Shown here: positions 24,685 to 35,018 of the stretch, one piece after another
Layout of the letters: the number at the start of each line of letters is the position of its first letter
Numbering within the stretch: the stretch's first letter is position 1
NCBI GenBank assembly: GCA_021778635.1
Contig: JAJYCD010000008.1
Location: 1-64,000 of the forward strand
DNA: 64,000 nucleotides
Origin: Actinomycetes bacterium
Lineage (GTDB): Bacteria; Actinomycetota; Actinomycetes; Actinomycetales; Cellulomonadaceae
Direction: 5' to 3'
Notes under the pieces: generated by a model
Database searches by the model: none
Told to the model about the DNA's origin: nothing
The model's input: the letters and a program-made list of their open reading frames with translations, nothing else
Translations under genes and position numbers: made by a program

Positions 24685-27213
24685 ATGTCGAGCGAGTCAG
24701 AGACGGTCCGTGAGTCGACCGAGATCGGTGTCGCGGCCTGGGCGATCGACGTGGACCGGGTGAGCAAGACCTTCGGCGTGACCAAGGCCGTGAACGACAT
24801 GAGCCTCTCGGTCGCGCCGGGCCACGTCGTCGGGGTGATCGGGCCCAACGGTGCGGGCAAGAGCACGCTCATGCGTCTCGCCGCGGGGGAGGTCCCCGCC
24901 GACACCGGACGCCTGACGATCGGGGGTGAACCGGTCGACCTGAGCCGCTTCTCACCGCGGCTCGCGCACGAGCGTGGCGTGCGAACGGTGCACCAGGAGC
25001 TGTCGCTGTGCACCAACCTCCGCGTCTTCGAGAACTTCCTGGTCGAGTTCGGTCGGGAGCGTCGGGTCGGTCTCCGGGCGGCGATGAAGGAACGAAGTGC
25101 CGCCGCCCTGGAGCTCGCGTTCCCGGGCAGCGGGATCTCGCCCGACTCGGAGGTGTCGCGGCTCTCGCTCGCTCAGCAGCAGATGGTCGAGATCGCACGG
25201 GCCGTCAGCAGCGCGGACCTGCGGGTGCTGATCCTGGACGAGCCGACCTCGGCCCTGCCGGCGGACCGCGTGGAGCAGCTGCGGGACCTCCTGGCGACGG
25301 TGCGCAGCCGTGGCGTCGCGACGGTCCTGATCACCCACCGCCTGACGGAGGTTCTCGATCTCACCGACAACGTCGTCGTCATGCGCAACGGCAGCGCGGT
25401 CTGGCGCAGCGCAACCGCCGACGTCACGCGCGAGCAGCTCGTCGCGATCATGAGCGGCGGCTCGGGGTTCGAGGTGGCCGAGGCGACGCCCGGCACCGGA
25501 CCGGAGGCCGACGACGGGACGACCGGCCGCCGACGACTGCTCGAGGTCTCCGGTCTCACCCGCGGGCCGCTGCGCGACGTGAAGGTCCATGTCGACGCAG
25601 GCGAGATCGTCGGCATCTACGGTCTCGAGGGCAGCGGCCAGCGCGAGCTGCTGCGGACGGTGTTCGACGCGCGTCGTCGCGACCACGGCTCGACGCTCCG
25701 GCTCGACGGCGAGGTCGCGTTCGTCAGCGGGGACCGTCGACGCGAGGGCCTCTTCCCGCTGTGGCCGATCGCGGGGAACCTGACGCTCTCGAGCCTGCCG
25801 CGACTCGCGCGCGGTGGGGTGATCAGGCGCGCGTCGGAGAACAGCTTCATCGACCACTGGTTGACGCGGCTCGCGGTCAAGACCGCCGGCCCCGACGACC
25901 CGATCACCGCCCTCAGCGGCGGGAACCAGCAGAAGGTCGTCATCGCGCGTGCCCTCGGCACCGAGGCGGACCTCGTGATCCTCGACGACCCGACCCGCGG
26001 GGTCGACCCACGGACCAAGGGCGAGGTCTTCGAGCTGCTGCGCGAGTCCGCGCGGCACGGGCGGGCCGGCCTGATCTACAGCACCGAGGAGCTGGAGCTG
26101 CTGGCCTGCGACCGGGTGTACGTGCTGTCGGCGGGAGCGGTCGTCGCCGAGCTCTCCGGCGATCAGCTGACCCGGGAGAACCTCGTGGCCGCCGCCTTCC
26201 GAGGGCAGCGTCAGCTCGACGCGTCGACGACCCTGGCGAGCGGCGTGACACCGGCCGGTGGCCTTCGTCGGCTCGCCTCAGGGGTGCGGACGCGGATGCG
26301 CGGGCAACGGTGGCCCGTTCCCGTGGTCGTCGTCCTGATCATGCTCGCCGTCCTGCAGATGCTGAACCACGACGTGCTCGCGTCCGACGGGCTGAACCTG
26401 CTGATCGGGTCGAGCCTGCCGCTCGTGCTCGCGGCGATCGCCCAGATGTTCGTGGTCGCCGTCGGTGACATCGATCTCGGGCTCGGGTCGCTGCTGGGCC
26501 TGGTGAACGTGATCGGTGTGACGTGGTTGACCAAGAACCCGGTGCTCGGAGCACTGAGCCTCGTCGCTGCGGTGCTGGTGTACATGCTGCTGGGCGCGCT
26601 CGTGCACCTCAGACGACTACCGGCCATCGTCGCGACCCTGGGTGCGTCGTTCGTCTGGTTGGGGCTCGCGCTCACGGTGCTCCCCACGGTCGGCGGCGAG
26701 GCGCCCGCCTGGCTGATCGACATCTACTCGCTCAGGTTCCCGCTGGTGCCGGAACCGGTCCTGCTGACCGCGGTGGCGGCAGCGACCGGGTGGTGGGTGA
26801 TGATGCGCACCCGGTTCGGGGTGCTGCTCCGCGGGTTCGGCAACAACTCGGTGGCCATCTCGACAGCCGGATGGTCGACCCTCGCGATCCGGAGCAGCGC
26901 GTTCGGGTTCGCCGGCGCCTTCGGGGTCCTGGCGGGGCTCGTCCTGACCGCGGTGACCACCTCCGGGGACGCGAGCGCCGCGCAGTCCTACACGCTTCTC
27001 AGCGTGACCGCCGTGATCATCGGCGGCAGCGAGTTCGTCGGCGGGGTCGTCGAACCCGTCGGTGTGGTCGCCGGGGCCGTGACCCTCTCGTTGGTCGGCG
27101 TGCTGCTGAGCCTTCTCGGCGTCGACCCGAACTTCACGGCCGCGGTCGAGGGCCTGATCCTGATCCTCGTGCTCGCCGGGCGCAGCCTGGCCAGGAAGGT
27201 GCGGACATCATGA
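24685..27213 (+). CDS. Fused sugar ABC transporter: two ATPase domains plus permease in one chain
   Basis: This 842-residue protein joins an RbsA-type double ATPase to an RbsC-type permease. ABC1 (about 20-260) has Walker A GPNGAGKST at 53-61, signature LSLAQQQ and Walker B VLILDEP. ABC2 (about 290-510) has the usual degenerate Walker A GLEGSGQRE, signature LSGGNQQK and Walker B LVILDDP. From about residue 545 come roughly eight to ten membrane helices with the BPD_transp_2 motif GGSEFVGGVVEPVG. These parts are normally separate subunits. The junction near 515-545 is an Arg-rich linker with no frameshift. AGGAG 7 nt before the ATG at 24685 decides the start. It overlaps the next permease gene by ATGA. 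Confidence 0.88.
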   Translation: MSSESETVRESTEIGVAAWAIDVDRVSKTFGVTKAVNDMSLSVAPGHVVGVIGPNGAGKSTLMRLAAGEVPADTGRLTIGGEPVDLSRFSPRLAHERGVRTVHQELSLCTNLRVFENFLVEFGRERRVGLRAAMKERSAAALELAFPGSGISPDSEVSRLSLAQQQMVEIARAVSSADLRVLILDEPTSALPADRVEQLRDLLATVRSRGVATVLITHRLTEVLDLTDNVVVMRNGSAVWRSATADVTREQLVAIMSGGSGFEVAEATPGTGPEADDGTTGRRRLLEVSGLTRGPLRDVKVHVDAGEIVGIYGLEGSGQRELLRTVFDARRRDHGSTLRLDGEVAFVSGDRRREGLFPLWPIAGNLTLSSLPRLARGGVIRRASENSFIDHWLTRLAVKTAGPDDPITALSGGNQQKVVIARALGTEADLVILDDPTRGVDPRTKGEVFELLRESARHGRAGLIYSTEELELLACDRVYVLSAGAVVAELSGDQLTRENLVAAAFRGQRQLDASTTLASGVTPAGGLRRLASGVRTRMRGQRWPVPVVVVLIMLAVLQMLNHDVLASDGLNLLIGSSLPLVLAAIAQMFVVAVGDIDLGLGSLLGLVNVIGVTWLTKNPVLGALSLVAAVLVYMLLGALVHLRRLPAIVATLGASFVWLGLALTVLPTVGGEAPAWLIDIYSLRFPLVPEPVLLTAVAAATGWWVMMRTRFGVLLRGFGNNSVAISTAGWSTLAIRSSAFGFAGAFGVLAGLVLTAVTTSGDASAAQSYTLLSVTAVIIGGSEFVGGVVEPVGVVAGAVTLSLVGVLLSLLGVDPNFTAAVEGLILILVLAGRSLARKVRTS

Positions 27214-28277
27214 GCACGTCGAGCCGGATCGAGACGGCGTGGGCGAAGCGAGGTTCGTTCCTCACGCGCGCGCCATGGGTATGGGCGATCCTCGGGTCGT
27301 TGATCGCGTGGGTCGCCATCGGCGTCGTGACGCAGCGGTTCTCGCTCGGTTCACTGACGATCAACGCGACGGCGGCATCGTTCCTCGCCTTCGTCGCCCT
27401 CGGCCAGATGCTCGTCATCACGGGCGGCGGGGGCGGCATCGACCTGTCGGTCCCGTTCGTGATCACCCTGAGCGCGTACTGGTCGTCGGGCGTCATGAAC
27501 GGGAGCAACGCTCGTCTCGGCACCGGGATCGCCGTCGCCCTGGGGCTCGGCCTGGTGGTGGGACTGACGAACGCCGCGGTGATCCTCGGGCTCGGCATGC
27601 CGCCGATCGTCGGGACGCTCGCGGTGGGCTTCCTCGCCGACTCGGCGGTGAACGTGTACGCGAGCCACGCGACGCAAGGCGCGCCGAGCCCCGCGCTGGC
27701 GGAGTTCGTCCGCGGGACGTTCCTCGGCATTCCCCGGCTCGTCGAGATCGCGGTCGTCCTGACGATCGCCGTCGGCCTCGGGATGCGGTGGCTCGTCCGC
27801 GGACGTCAGCTCGTCGCCGTCGGCCAGGGTGAGCAGGCCGCGCGGCTCAGCGGTGTGCCTGTCGGTGTCATCCGTGCCGGGACGTACCTGGCCAGCAGCG
27901 TGCTCGCGGGGTTCGCCGGGCTCACGCTGGCCGGCTACAACAACTCGGCGTTCCTCAACATGGGCCGCCCGTACCAGCTCGCGTCGATCGGTGCGGTCGT
28001 GCTCGGGGGCAGCCTGATCGCCGGTGGTCGGAGCACGGCCGTCGGCACGGCGGGCGGTGCACTGTTCCTCACGCTCGTGCTCACCCTGATGCAGTCCTCG
28101 AAGCTCGACATCGGCATCCAGAACGTGGGTGAGGGCATCCTGATCATCGCGGTGCTGCTCGTCGCGGGAGGCGGCGCGGGAGCGGAGGCGCGCCGACGCG
28201 GCCGGTCGCGACGCGGTCGTCGAGGCGCGGAGGTACCGGCGGACGCGGCCGATCCCGCAGGCGGTGCACGGCCATGA
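27210..28277 (+). CDS. Sugar ABC transporter permease (RbsC/BPD_transp_2 family)
   Basis: This is a 355-residue membrane protein with about eight to ten helices. VALGQMLVITGGGGGIDLSV and IGAVVLGGSLIAGGRSTAVG are the conserved permease motifs. It should pair with the permease half of the fused ATPase-permease to make an asymmetric pore. The last ~30 residues are Arg/Gly/Ala-rich and cytoplasmic. It overlaps the fused gene by ATGA, so production of the two pore halves is probably coupled. Confidence 0.9.
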   Translation: MSTSSRIETAWAKRGSFLTRAPWVWAILGSLIAWVAIGVVTQRFSLGSLTINATAASFLAFVALGQMLVITGGGGGIDLSVPFVITLSAYWSSGVMNGSNARLGTGIAVALGLGLVVGLTNAAVILGLGMPPIVGTLAVGFLADSAVNVYASHATQGAPSPALAEFVRGTFLGIPRLVEIAVVLTIAVGLGMRWLVRGRQLVAVGQGEQAARLSGVPVGVIRAGTYLASSVLAGFAGLTLAGYNNSAFLNMGRPYQLASIGAVVLGGSLIAGGRSTAVGTAGGALFLTLVLTLMQSSKLDIGIQNVGEGILIIAVLLVAGGGAGAEARRRGRSRRGRRGAEVPADAADPAGGARP

Positions 28278-28302
28278 CGCCGGGCCGACGGGTGACCGGG
28301 AC

Positions 28303-29403
28303 ATGACGGATCGAGCGAGGACGCGAGCCGTCGCGCTGGACTGGGGGACGACCCGCTGCCGGGCCTACCTCCTCGGTGACGAGGGGGCGGTGCTCGCGGA
28401 GCGGCAGAGCGCCTCGGGGATCATGGCGGTGTCCGCACGCGCGGTCGCCGAGGGCACCCCGAGTGCGGAGGTGTTCGAGCAGGTCTTCGACGAGCTGTGC
28501 GGTGAGTGGCTCGCTGCTGCCCCCGGGATCCCGGTGATCGCGTGCGGGATGGTCGGGAGCAACCGCGGCTGGGCCGAAGCCGCGTACCGCACGATCCCCG
28601 CGGACCTCTCGTCGCCCGGTCCGGCGCTGACGCAGGTGCGCACCTCGGCGGGCGTCGTGGTGAGCATCGTGCCGGGGCTCATCTCCGAGACGGCACTCCC
28701 CGACGTGATGCGCGGCGAGGAGTCGCAGCTCCTCGGCGCGCTCGCCAGGACCCACGGTGCGCCCGGCGGGACCCACGATGCGCCCGCCAGGACCCACGAT
28801 GCGCCCGGCGGACGGGACGCGGACGAGCGGATCGTGATCCTTCCGGGCACCCACTCCAAGTGGGCGCGCGTCGTGGGCACCACGGTGACGGCCTTCACGA
28901 CGTGCATGACCGGCGAGCTCTACGCCCTGCTCATGAACGACAGCACTCTCGCCCTTCTCGCGGTCCGTGCGGACGTGCCGGACTGGGAGGCCTTCGAGCG
29001 GGGGGTCGAGATCGCGACGTCGGCGACCGGCTACGGCGGGATCCTCAACACCGCCTTCTCGGCCCGCACCATGGTGCTGACCGGTGTCCTTGCACCGGAG
29101 CAGGTCGGTGACTACGTGTCGGGGCTGCTGATCGGCCATGAGCTGGCCGGCGTCGGTGCCTCCTGGCTCGCGGGGTACCCGAACGACGTCCTGCTGTGCG
29201 GGAGTGCGCAGCTCAACGACCGCTACCGACGTGCCCTGGAGCTCCAGGGCGTGACCGTCACCCTCGCCGCACCGCGTCCAGCCGCGGCAGGGATGTGGCA
29301 CGTCGCCGTGGCCGCCGGTCTGATCCGGGAACCGGCAGTGGTGGGCGGTGCCGAACGTGCGGCGCCGGGACCGGAGGGGAGCGGACGTGACGGCAGCATC
29401 TGA
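28303..29403 (+). CDS. dgoK: 2-dehydro-3-deoxygalactonokinase
   Basis: This 366-residue kinase phosphorylates 2-keto-3-deoxy-galactonate at C6, the second cytosolic step of galactonate breakdown. The N-terminal ATPase loop is ALDWGTTRCRAYLL; CGMVGSNRGW, RGEESQL and ILPGTHSKWA are DgoK motifs. Between RGEESQLLGAL and the ILPGTHSK strand lies an inserted Thr-His-x-Ala-Pro repeat coded by a 21-bp tandem repeat (28750-28812). It is in frame and probably a flexible loop. The ATG at 28303 is preferred on similarity; a GTG at 28264 is possible. It overlaps dgoA by 17 nt. Confidence 0.9.
   Translation: MTDRARTRAVALDWGTTRCRAYLLGDEGAVLAERQSASGIMAVSARAVAEGTPSAEVFEQVFDELCGEWLAAAPGIPVIACGMVGSNRGWAEAAYRTIPADLSSPGPALTQVRTSAGVVVSIVPGLISETALPDVMRGEESQLLGALARTHGAPGGTHDAPARTHDAPGGRDADERIVILPGTHSKWARVVGTTVTAFTTCMTGELYALLMNDSTLALLAVRADVPDWEAFERGVEIATSATGYGGILNTAFSARTMVLTGVLAPEQVGDYVSGLLIGHELAGVGASWLAGYPNDVLLCGSAQLNDRYRRALELQGVTVTLAAPRPAAAGMWHVAVAAGLIREPAVVGGAERAAPGPEGSGRDGSI
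28750..28812 (+). repeat. Three-copy 21-bp tandem repeat inside dgoK
   Basis: Copies at 28750-28770, 28771-28791 and 28792-28812 begin ACCCACGrTGCGCCCG and differ at a few bases. Each encodes seven residues of a THxAP(G/A)(G/R) repeat, so copy-number change keeps the frame. Confidence 0.9.
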
Positions 29404-30031
29404 GGACCGACCCCGGACCTTGATCGCGATCCTCCGGGGTGTGACGGAGCAGGAGGCGGCCGACGTCGGCCGATGCCTCTACGACGCGGGGTTCCGGGCG
29501 CTCGAGGTCCCGCTGAACTCCCCGGACCCCCTGCGGTCGATCATCGCGATCAGGGCGGCCGTTCCGCTCGACTGCGCCGTCGGAGCCGGGACGGTGCTGG
29601 CCATCGACCAGGTCAGGCGGTGCCATGAGGCCGGGGCCGAGATGATCGTCTCGCCGAACACCGACCCCGAGGTGATCCGGGAGACGGTGCGGCTCGGCAT
29701 GCGGACCTTCCCGGGCGCGGCCACCCCGACCGAGGCTTTCGCCGCTCTCGCGGCCGGGGCCCGGGACGTCAAGATCTTCCCCGCCGACCAGGTGGGCGCG
29801 GCCGGGCTCCGGGCATGGACCGCGGTCCTTCCGCGCGGGACGGGCCTGCTCCCGGTGGGCGGTGTCGACGCGTCGAACATGGCGGCGTGGTGCGCGGCAG
29901 GCGCGACCGGGTTCGGGATCGGCTCCTCGCTCTACCGTGCCGGCGTCGACATCGACGACCTGCACCGGCGAGCCGTCGAGATCCGTTCGGCATGGGTAGC
30001 GGCGACCACCACCTCAGGAGGCACCCTATGA
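29387..30031 (+). CDS. dgoA: 2-dehydro-3-deoxy-6-phosphogalactonate aldolase
   Basis: This 214-residue class I aldolase of the KDPG/KDPGal family splits 2-keto-3-deoxy-6-phosphogalactonate into pyruvate and glyceraldehyde 3-phosphate. The Schiff-base lysine is Lys129 in DVKIFPAD. The N-terminal IAILRGV and [11 protein letters not shown] carry the catalytic Glu and substrate loop, and SPNTDPEVI matches the DgoA rather than the KDPG (Eda) subgroup. GGAGGGG precedes the GTG at 29387, which lies inside the end of dgoK. It overlaps dgoD by ATGA. Confidence 0.93.
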   Translation: MTAASEDRPRTLIAILRGVTEQEAADVGRCLYDAGFRALEVPLNSPDPLRSIIAIRAAVPLDCAVGAGTVLAIDQVRRCHEAGAEMIVSPNTDPEVIRETVRLGMRTFPGAATPTEAFAALAAGARDVKIFPADQVGAAGLRAWTAVLPRGTGLLPVGGVDASNMAAWCAAGATGFGIGSSLYRAGVDIDDLHRRAVEIRSAWVAATTTSGGTL

Positions 30032-31176
30032 AGATCACCGCGATGACGACCTACGCGGTACCTCCGCGCTGGCTGTTCCTCAAGATCGAGACCGACGAGG
30101 GGATCGTCGGCTGGGGGGAGCCGGTCGTCGAGGGGCGCGCGGCGACCGTGGCAGCGGCGGTCGAGGAGCTCTCCGACTACGTGATCGGCCACGACGCGCG
30201 CCACATCGAGGACATCTGGACCGTCCTCTATCGCGGGGGCTTCTACCGCGGCGGCCCGATCCTGATGAGCGCGATCGCCGGCATCGACCAGGCGTTGTGG
30301 GACATCAAGGGAAAGTCGCTCGGGGTCCCGGTCCACGAGCTCCTCGGTGGGCGCGTCCGCGACCGGATGCGGGTCTACTCGTGGATCGGCGGCGATCGGC
30401 CGTCGGAGACGGCATCCGCAGCGCGTGCCGCCGTCGACCGGGGCTTCACCGCGGTGAAGATGAACGGCACCGAGGAGCTGCAGTACGTCGACACCTGGGA
30501 CAAGGTCGAGCTCTGCCTCGCCAACGTCGCTGCCGTGCGGGACGCCGTGGGGCCGAACGTGGGGATCGGTGTCGACTTCCACGGGCGCGTGCACAAGCCC
30601 ATGGCCAAGGTTCTGATCGCCGAGCTCGAGCCGTACAAGCTCATGTTCATCGAGGAGCCCGTCCTCAGCGAGAACGTCGACTCGATGCTCGACACGCTCC
30701 GGAGCTCATCGACACCCATCGCGCTCGGTGAGCGGCTGTTCTCGCGCTGGGACGTCAAGGCGATCCTCGCCAGCGGCGCGGTGGACATCATCCAGCCCGA
30801 CCCGTCGCACGCGGGCGGGATCACCGAGACCCGCAAGATCGCCGCCATGGCCGAGGCCTACGACGTCGGGCTCGCTCTGCACTGCCCGTTGGGACCGATC
30901 GCGCTCGCGACCTGCCTCCAGATCGACGCGGGCTGTCACAACGCCTTCATCCAGGAGCAGAGCCTGGGGATCCACTACAACGAGTCGAACGACCTGCTCG
31001 ACTACGTCGTCGATGCCTCGGTGTTCTCCTACGACGACGGCATGGTCGCGATCCCGGACGGCCCCGGCCTGGGGATCGAGGTCAACGAGGAGTACGTGGT
31101 CGAACGCGCGCGCGAGGGGCATCGGTGGCGCAACCCGATCTGGCGGCACGCTGACGGGTCCGTCGCCGAGTGGTGA
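30028..31176 (+). CDS. dgoD: D-galactonate dehydratase
   Basis: This 382-residue enolase-superfamily enzyme dehydrates D-galactonate to 2-keto-3-deoxygalactonate. Metal ligands Asp183 (VDFHGRV), Glu209 (IEEPV) and Glu235 (GERLFSR), with catalytic His185 and His285 (HCPLGP), fall at exactly the E. coli DgoD positions. The N-terminus [20 protein letters not shown] and the ending [11 protein letters not shown] are also DgoD-like. CAGGAGG upstream supports the ATG at 30028. It is the last gene of the operon; a 23-bp terminator stem follows. It is the surest anchor for calling this locus galactonate-specific. Confidence 0.96.
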   Translation: MKITAMTTYAVPPRWLFLKIETDEGIVGWGEPVVEGRAATVAAAVEELSDYVIGHDARHIEDIWTVLYRGGFYRGGPILMSAIAGIDQALWDIKGKSLGVPVHELLGGRVRDRMRVYSWIGGDRPSETASAARAAVDRGFTAVKMNGTEELQYVDTWDKVELCLANVAAVRDAVGPNVGIGVDFHGRVHKPMAKVLIAELEPYKLMFIEEPVLSENVDSMLDTLRSSSTPIALGERLFSRWDVKAILASGAVDIIQPDPSHAGGITETRKIAAMAEAYDVGLALHCPLGPIALATCLQIDAGCHNAFIQEQSLGIHYNESNDLLDYVVDASVFSYDDGMVAIPDGPGLGIEVNEEYVVERAREGHRWRNPIWRHADGSVAEW

Positions 31177-31222
31177 ACCGGACGGGCCGCAGCGCGAGGT
31201 TCTGACTCGTGCCGAGATGCCG

Positions 31223-31273
31223 CGACGACCACGGGCGCCGGTGTCGTCGCGACACCGGCGCCCGTGGTCGTCG
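31223..31273. terminator. Bidirectional terminator between dgoD and pntB
   Basis: Arms 31223-31245 and 31251-31273 form a perfect 23-bp GC-rich stem with a 5-nt loop (GTCGC). It lies 46 nt past the dgoD stop and 18 nt past the pntB stop on the other strand. Confidence 0.85.
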
Positions 31274-31291
31274 TTCGTGCGTGGCAGACGT

Positions 31292-32674
31292 CTACAGCGC
31301 CGCCAGGATCGCCTCGACCTGCACCTTCGCGTCGCCGAAGAGCATCGACGTGTTCTCGCGGAAGAACAGGGGGTTCTGCACGCCGGCGTACCCGGTGGCC
31401 ATCGAGCGCTTGAACACGATGACCTGCTTGGCCTTCCACACCTCGAGCACGGGCATCCCCGCGATCGGCGAGCTCGGGTCCTCGAGCGCCGCCGGGTTCA
31501 CGGTGTCGTTCGCACCGATGACGAGCACGACGTCGGTCGAGGGGAAGTCGCCGTTGATCTCGTCCATCTCCAGGACGATGTCGTACGGCACCTTGGCCTC
31601 GGCGAGCAGCACGTTCATGTGACCGGGAAGCCGTCCGGCGACCGGGTGGACGCCGAACCGCACCGTGACACCGGCGTGGCGGAGCCTGGCGGTCAGGTCC
31701 GCGACCGGGTACTGCGCCTTGGCGACCGCCATGCCGTAGCCGGGGGTGATGATCACGGAGCGTGCGTCCTTGAGCAGCTCGGCCACCTCGGGGGCGAGGA
31801 TCTCGCGGTGCTCCCCGTAGTCCACGTCACCGGCGGCCACCGTGCCGCCCTCCACGCCGAAGCCGCCGAGGATCACGCTGATGAACGACCGGTTCATCGC
31901 CCGGCACATGATGTAGGACAGGATCGCACCGGAGGAGCCGACGAGGGCGCCGGTGACGATGAGCAGGTTGTTGTTGAGCATGAAGCCCGCGGCGGCCGCC
32001 GCCCACCCGGAGTACGAGTTGAGCATCGACACCACGACGGGCATGTCCCCGCCGCCGATCGACGCGACCAGGTGCCACCCGACGAGCAGGGCGATCACGG
32101 TCATGGCCGCGAGCGGGATGACCGAGTTGCTCGCCAGGAACCACGCCATCAGCCCGGCGGAGACGATGAGCGCGCCGAGGTTGAGCATGTTGCGCCCCGG
32201 GAGCATCAGCGGCGCGCTCTTGATCTTCGCCGAGAGCTTGAGGTACGCGACGATCGAGCCGGTGAAGGTGACGGCGCCGATGAGCACGCCGAGGAAGACC
32301 TCGACCTGGTGCACCGACTCGGCCGGTTCGGTGATGAACGAGTTGTAGCCGACGAGCACGGCCGCGGCGCCGACGAAGCTGTGCAGCATCGCGATCAGCT
32401 CGGGCATCTGCGTCATCTCGACGGTCCGGGCCCGCCAGATGCCGATCGAGGCGCCGATCGCGAAGACGAGAACGACCAGGATCAGAGTGACGACGATCGG
32501 CCGCTGGCTGCGGTCCAGCGCCAGCGCGACGGTCGCGGCGAGGGCGAGGCCCATGCCGACCATGCCGATGATGTTGCCCTGCCGGGCCGAGCTCGGCTTG
32601 GAGAGCCCGGCGAGCGACAGGATGAAGAGGACGGCGGCGATCAGGTAGACGCCTTGAACGAGCGACGTGAGCAT
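31292..32674 (-). CDS. pntB: NAD(P) transhydrogenase subunit beta
   Basis: This 460-residue subunit couples proton inflow to hydride transfer from NADH to NADP+. About residues 1-260 form eight or nine membrane helices. The C-terminal NADP-binding domain (about 285-460) has [19 protein letters not shown] and [14 protein letters not shown]. The length matches E. coli PntB. Its ATG shares one base with the pntA stop (TGATG), so the two are translationally coupled. An open extension upstream of 32674 reads through pntA in another frame and has no family similarity. Confidence 0.95.
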   Translation of the reverse strand: MLTSLVQGVYLIAAVLFILSLAGLSKPSSARQGNIIGMVGMGLALAATVALALDRSQRPIVVTLILVVLVFAIGASIGIWRARTVEMTQMPELIAMLHSFVGAAAVLVGYNSFITEPAESVHQVEVFLGVLIGAVTFTGSIVAYLKLSAKIKSAPLMLPGRNMLNLGALIVSAGLMAWFLASNSVIPLAAMTVIALLVGWHLVASIGGGDMPVVVSMLNSYSGWAAAAAGFMLNNNLLIVTGALVGSSGAILSYIMCRAMNRSFISVILGGFGVEGGTVAAGDVDYGEHREILAPEVAELLKDARSVIITPGYGMAVAKAQYPVADLTARLRHAGVTVRFGVHPVAGRLPGHMNVLLAEAKVPYDIVLEMDEINGDFPSTDVVLVIGANDTVNPAALEDPSSPIAGMPVLEVWKAKQVIVFKRSMATGYAGVQNPLFFRENTSMLFGDAKVQVEAILAAL

Positions 32675-34233
32675 CAGGCGTCCTTCCGGAACATGCCGAG
32701 CATCCGGTACGTGACCAGGAAGCCACCGAAGATGTTGATGCTGGCGACCGAGGCGGCGAGGAACGCGATCACGGTCACCAGGGTGTTGTCCGACCCGAGC
32801 TGGAGGAGGGCGCCGACCAGGATGATCCCGGAGATCGCGTTCGTCTGGGACATCAGCGGGGTGTGCAGCGAGTGCGACACGTTCGAGATCACGTAGTACC
32901 CGATGAACACGGCCAGGGCGAACACCGTGAAGCTCGTCTGGAACACCGTCGGTGAGTAGGTCATCGCGAGGGTCACCAGGACCACGCCCAGACCGGTCCA
33001 CACCATGCGGCGCATCGACGTGCGTCGGGCCTCTTCGGCCTCGAGGCGGGCCTTCTCCACCGGGTCGACCGCCGGTGCGGCCGCCGCGACGGGAGCGGGT
33101 GCCGCGGCCGAGACCTGGATCGGTGGTGGCGGCCAGAGGATCTCGCCGCCGCTCGCCACCGTCATGCCACGCTGGACCTGGTCCTCCAGATCGAGCACGA
33201 ACGCCCCGTCCTTGGCCGGCGTGAGCAGTGTCATGAGGTTGACGATGTTGGTGCCGAACAGCTGCGACGTGTGCTGCGGCATCCGGCTCGTGAGGTCGGT
33301 GTAGCCGATGATGATCACGCCGTTGTCGGTGACGATCTTCTCGCCCGGCACCGTCAGCTCGCAGTTGCCGCCGCCGGATGCCGCGAGGTCGACGATCACG
33401 GAGCCGGGCTTCATCGCGGCGACCATGGCTGCGGTGATGGTCCGTGGTGCCGAGCCGCGCACGAGGGCGGTCGTGATGACGATGTCCGCCTTGGCGGACT
33501 CCTCCGCGTACATGGCCTGCGTCAGCTGCTCCTGCTCGGCGGTGAGCTCGCGGGCGTACCCGTCGGCCGACACCTCCTGCTGCGCGGTGGCCGCCTGGAC
33601 GAACGTGGCGCCCATCGACTCGATCTGCTCGCCGACCTCGGGCCGCACGTCGAACGCGCGGACCTGTGCGCCGAGGCTCGCGGCCGCACCGATCGACGAC
33701 AGGCCTGCGACACCGGCGCCGATGACGAACACCGTCGCGGGGGTTGTCTTCCCGGCCGCGGTCACCTGACCGGTGAACATCCCGCCGTACTCCTCGGCGG
33801 CCTCGATGACCGCGCGGTAGCCCGCGACGTTCGACATCGTCGACAGCACGTCGAGCGCCTGCGCGCGGGAGATGCGCGGCACGGCGTCGAGAGCGAGCGC
33901 CGTCACGCCCCGCGCGGCGAGCGCGGCGACCAGGTCGCCGCGTCCGTGCGGGCTGAGCATCGCGACGAGGGTGCTGCCCTCGTGCAGGGTGGCGACCTCG
34001 GCGTCCGACGGCGGGTTGACCGCCGCGACCAGGTCGGCTGCCCAGACGGTCGGTCCGTCGCCGATGGTCGCACCCGCGGCCTCGTAGACCGCGTCGGTGA
34101 AGCTCGCGCCGAGCCCGGCCCCGGACTGCACGACGACCTCGTGGCCGAGCTTGCGGAGCTGGGTGACCGTCTTGGGCGTCGCGGCGACGAGCCGTTCACC
34201 CGTGCGGGTCTCCTTGGGTATGCCGATGAGCAT
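32674..34233 (-). CDS. pntA: NAD(P) transhydrogenase subunit alpha
   Basis: This is a 519-residue protein. The N-terminal NAD(H)-binding domain (about 1-385) begins [20 protein letters not shown], with nucleotide loop [14 protein letters not shown] Pro/Ala-rich linker follows, then about four C-terminal membrane helices (about 410-515). This undivided two-gene pntAB architecture is the E. coli type; many other actinobacteria split the alpha chain. GAGGAG 6 nt before the ATG at 34233 fixes the start. With PntB it supplies NADPH. Confidence 0.95.
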   Translation of the reverse strand: MLIGIPKETRTGERLVAATPKTVTQLRKLGHEVVVQSGAGLGASFTDAVYEAAGATIGDGPTVWAADLVAAVNPPSDAEVATLHEGSTLVAMLSPHGRGDLVAALAARGVTALALDAVPRISRAQALDVLSTMSNVAGYRAVIEAAEEYGGMFTGQVTAAGKTTPATVFVIGAGVAGLSSIGAAASLGAQVRAFDVRPEVGEQIESMGATFVQAATAQQEVSADGYARELTAEQEQLTQAMYAEESAKADIVITTALVRGSAPRTITAAMVAAMKPGSVIVDLAASGGGNCELTVPGEKIVTDNGVIIIGYTDLTSRMPQHTSQLFGTNIVNLMTLLTPAKDGAFVLDLEDQVQRGMTVASGGEILWPPPPIQVSAAAPAPVAAAAPAVDPVEKARLEAEEARRTSMRRMVWTGLGVVLVTLAMTYSPTVFQTSFTVFALAVFIGYYVISNVSHSLHTPLMSQTNAISGIILVGALLQLGSDNTLVTVIAFLAASVASINIFGGFLVTYRMLGMFRKDA

Positions 34234-34343
34234 CAACTACTCCTCGTCCGGGTGTGCGCGCAGCACGCCCCTGTGGTGAAAACAGGACGGCACGAACCCG
34301 CGGGCAACGCTGCCCAGGACGGGACGATCACGCATCTGCGTCG

Positions 34344-34832
34344 TCATCGACGAGACCGCAACCCATTCGGCACCGAATGACCCTTTGTGACACGCACCGA
34401 CGATAGTGGTGCTCTGACGAGCCTGTATGGGCCATTGGTCCAGACGCGCCGACGGTTCGGCGTGCGGGGCCTCTCGATCCGCACGCGATCACACCCTCTC
34501 CCGGCTGAGGTCCCGGCTCGCGCTGCCACCAGGGCCGGTTCGCCCTCAACGTCGACCGCGTACACGGTGCCGCCTGCCGCCCGACGGAGATCGAGGTCAT
34601 GGTCGATCACCTCGGCGCGTGACCGTCGGACCGGGGGCGCGTCGCTCGTCGGTCGGCGCAGAACCGAGCGGACGAAGCGACGCGCGGCAGAGAACCCGGC
34701 GACGACCCCGATCGCCGCGAAGACCCATGCTCCCGGGCCGGCGCCGACCGTGCAGGTGCTCTGACCGCCGGCGACCTCGGCGTAGTCGACGCACTCACCC
34801 TGCTGGGAGCCGAGGCGCAGCACGTCGAACAC
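34344..34832 (-). CDS. Hypothetical small membrane protein, start uncertain
   Basis: The frame ends at 34344 and reads about 160-200 plausible residues. These comprise an Arg-rich cytoplasmic stretch, a helix WPVLIAILVVFDVLRLG, an external loop with two Cys (ECVDYAEVAGGQSTCTVG), a second helix WVFAAIGVVAGFSA, then a basic tail. No ATG, GTG or TTG codon lies before the first helix until the neighbouring HNH gene; the GTG at 34832 would cut that helix. The start is therefore unresolved, and either a rare codon or non-function is possible. I recognise no family. Confidence 0.35.
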   Translation of the reverse strand: MFDVLRLGSQQGECVDYAEVAGGQSTCTVGAGPGAWVFAAIGVVAGFSAARRFVRSVLRRPTSDAPPVRRSRAEVIDHDLDLRRAAGGTVYAVDVEGEPALVAARAGTSAGRGCDRVRIERPRTPNRRRVWTNGPYRLVRAPLSSVRVTKGHSVPNGLRSRR

Positions 34833-35006
34833 GACCAGGATCGCGATCAGGACGGGCCAGCGCCACTGTGGCCGTCGGCGTGGGGACGGGGTGTCGGTCT
34901 TCCGTCGACCCTGGTCTCGGCGGGAGATCGGGCGGCTCTCGCCGGTCCGATCTCCGCCCGGTCGAAGCGCCGCGAGGCGAGCCGCGGCGACTCGGCTCGC
35001 GGCCCC

Positions 35007-35012
35007 TACGCT
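35007..35012 (+). promoter_or_regulatory. -10 box of a leaderless promoter (HNH gene)
   Basis: TACGCT is followed by 6 nt and the GTG at 35019. No ribosome site is present. Confidence 0.5.
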
Positions 35013-35018
35013 CGAACG

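Noticed and set aside
32675-33001. N-terminal extension of PntB
   Set aside because: It reads pntA codons in another frame and has no transmembrane or family similarity; the ATG at 32674 overlaps the pntA stop as expected for coupling.
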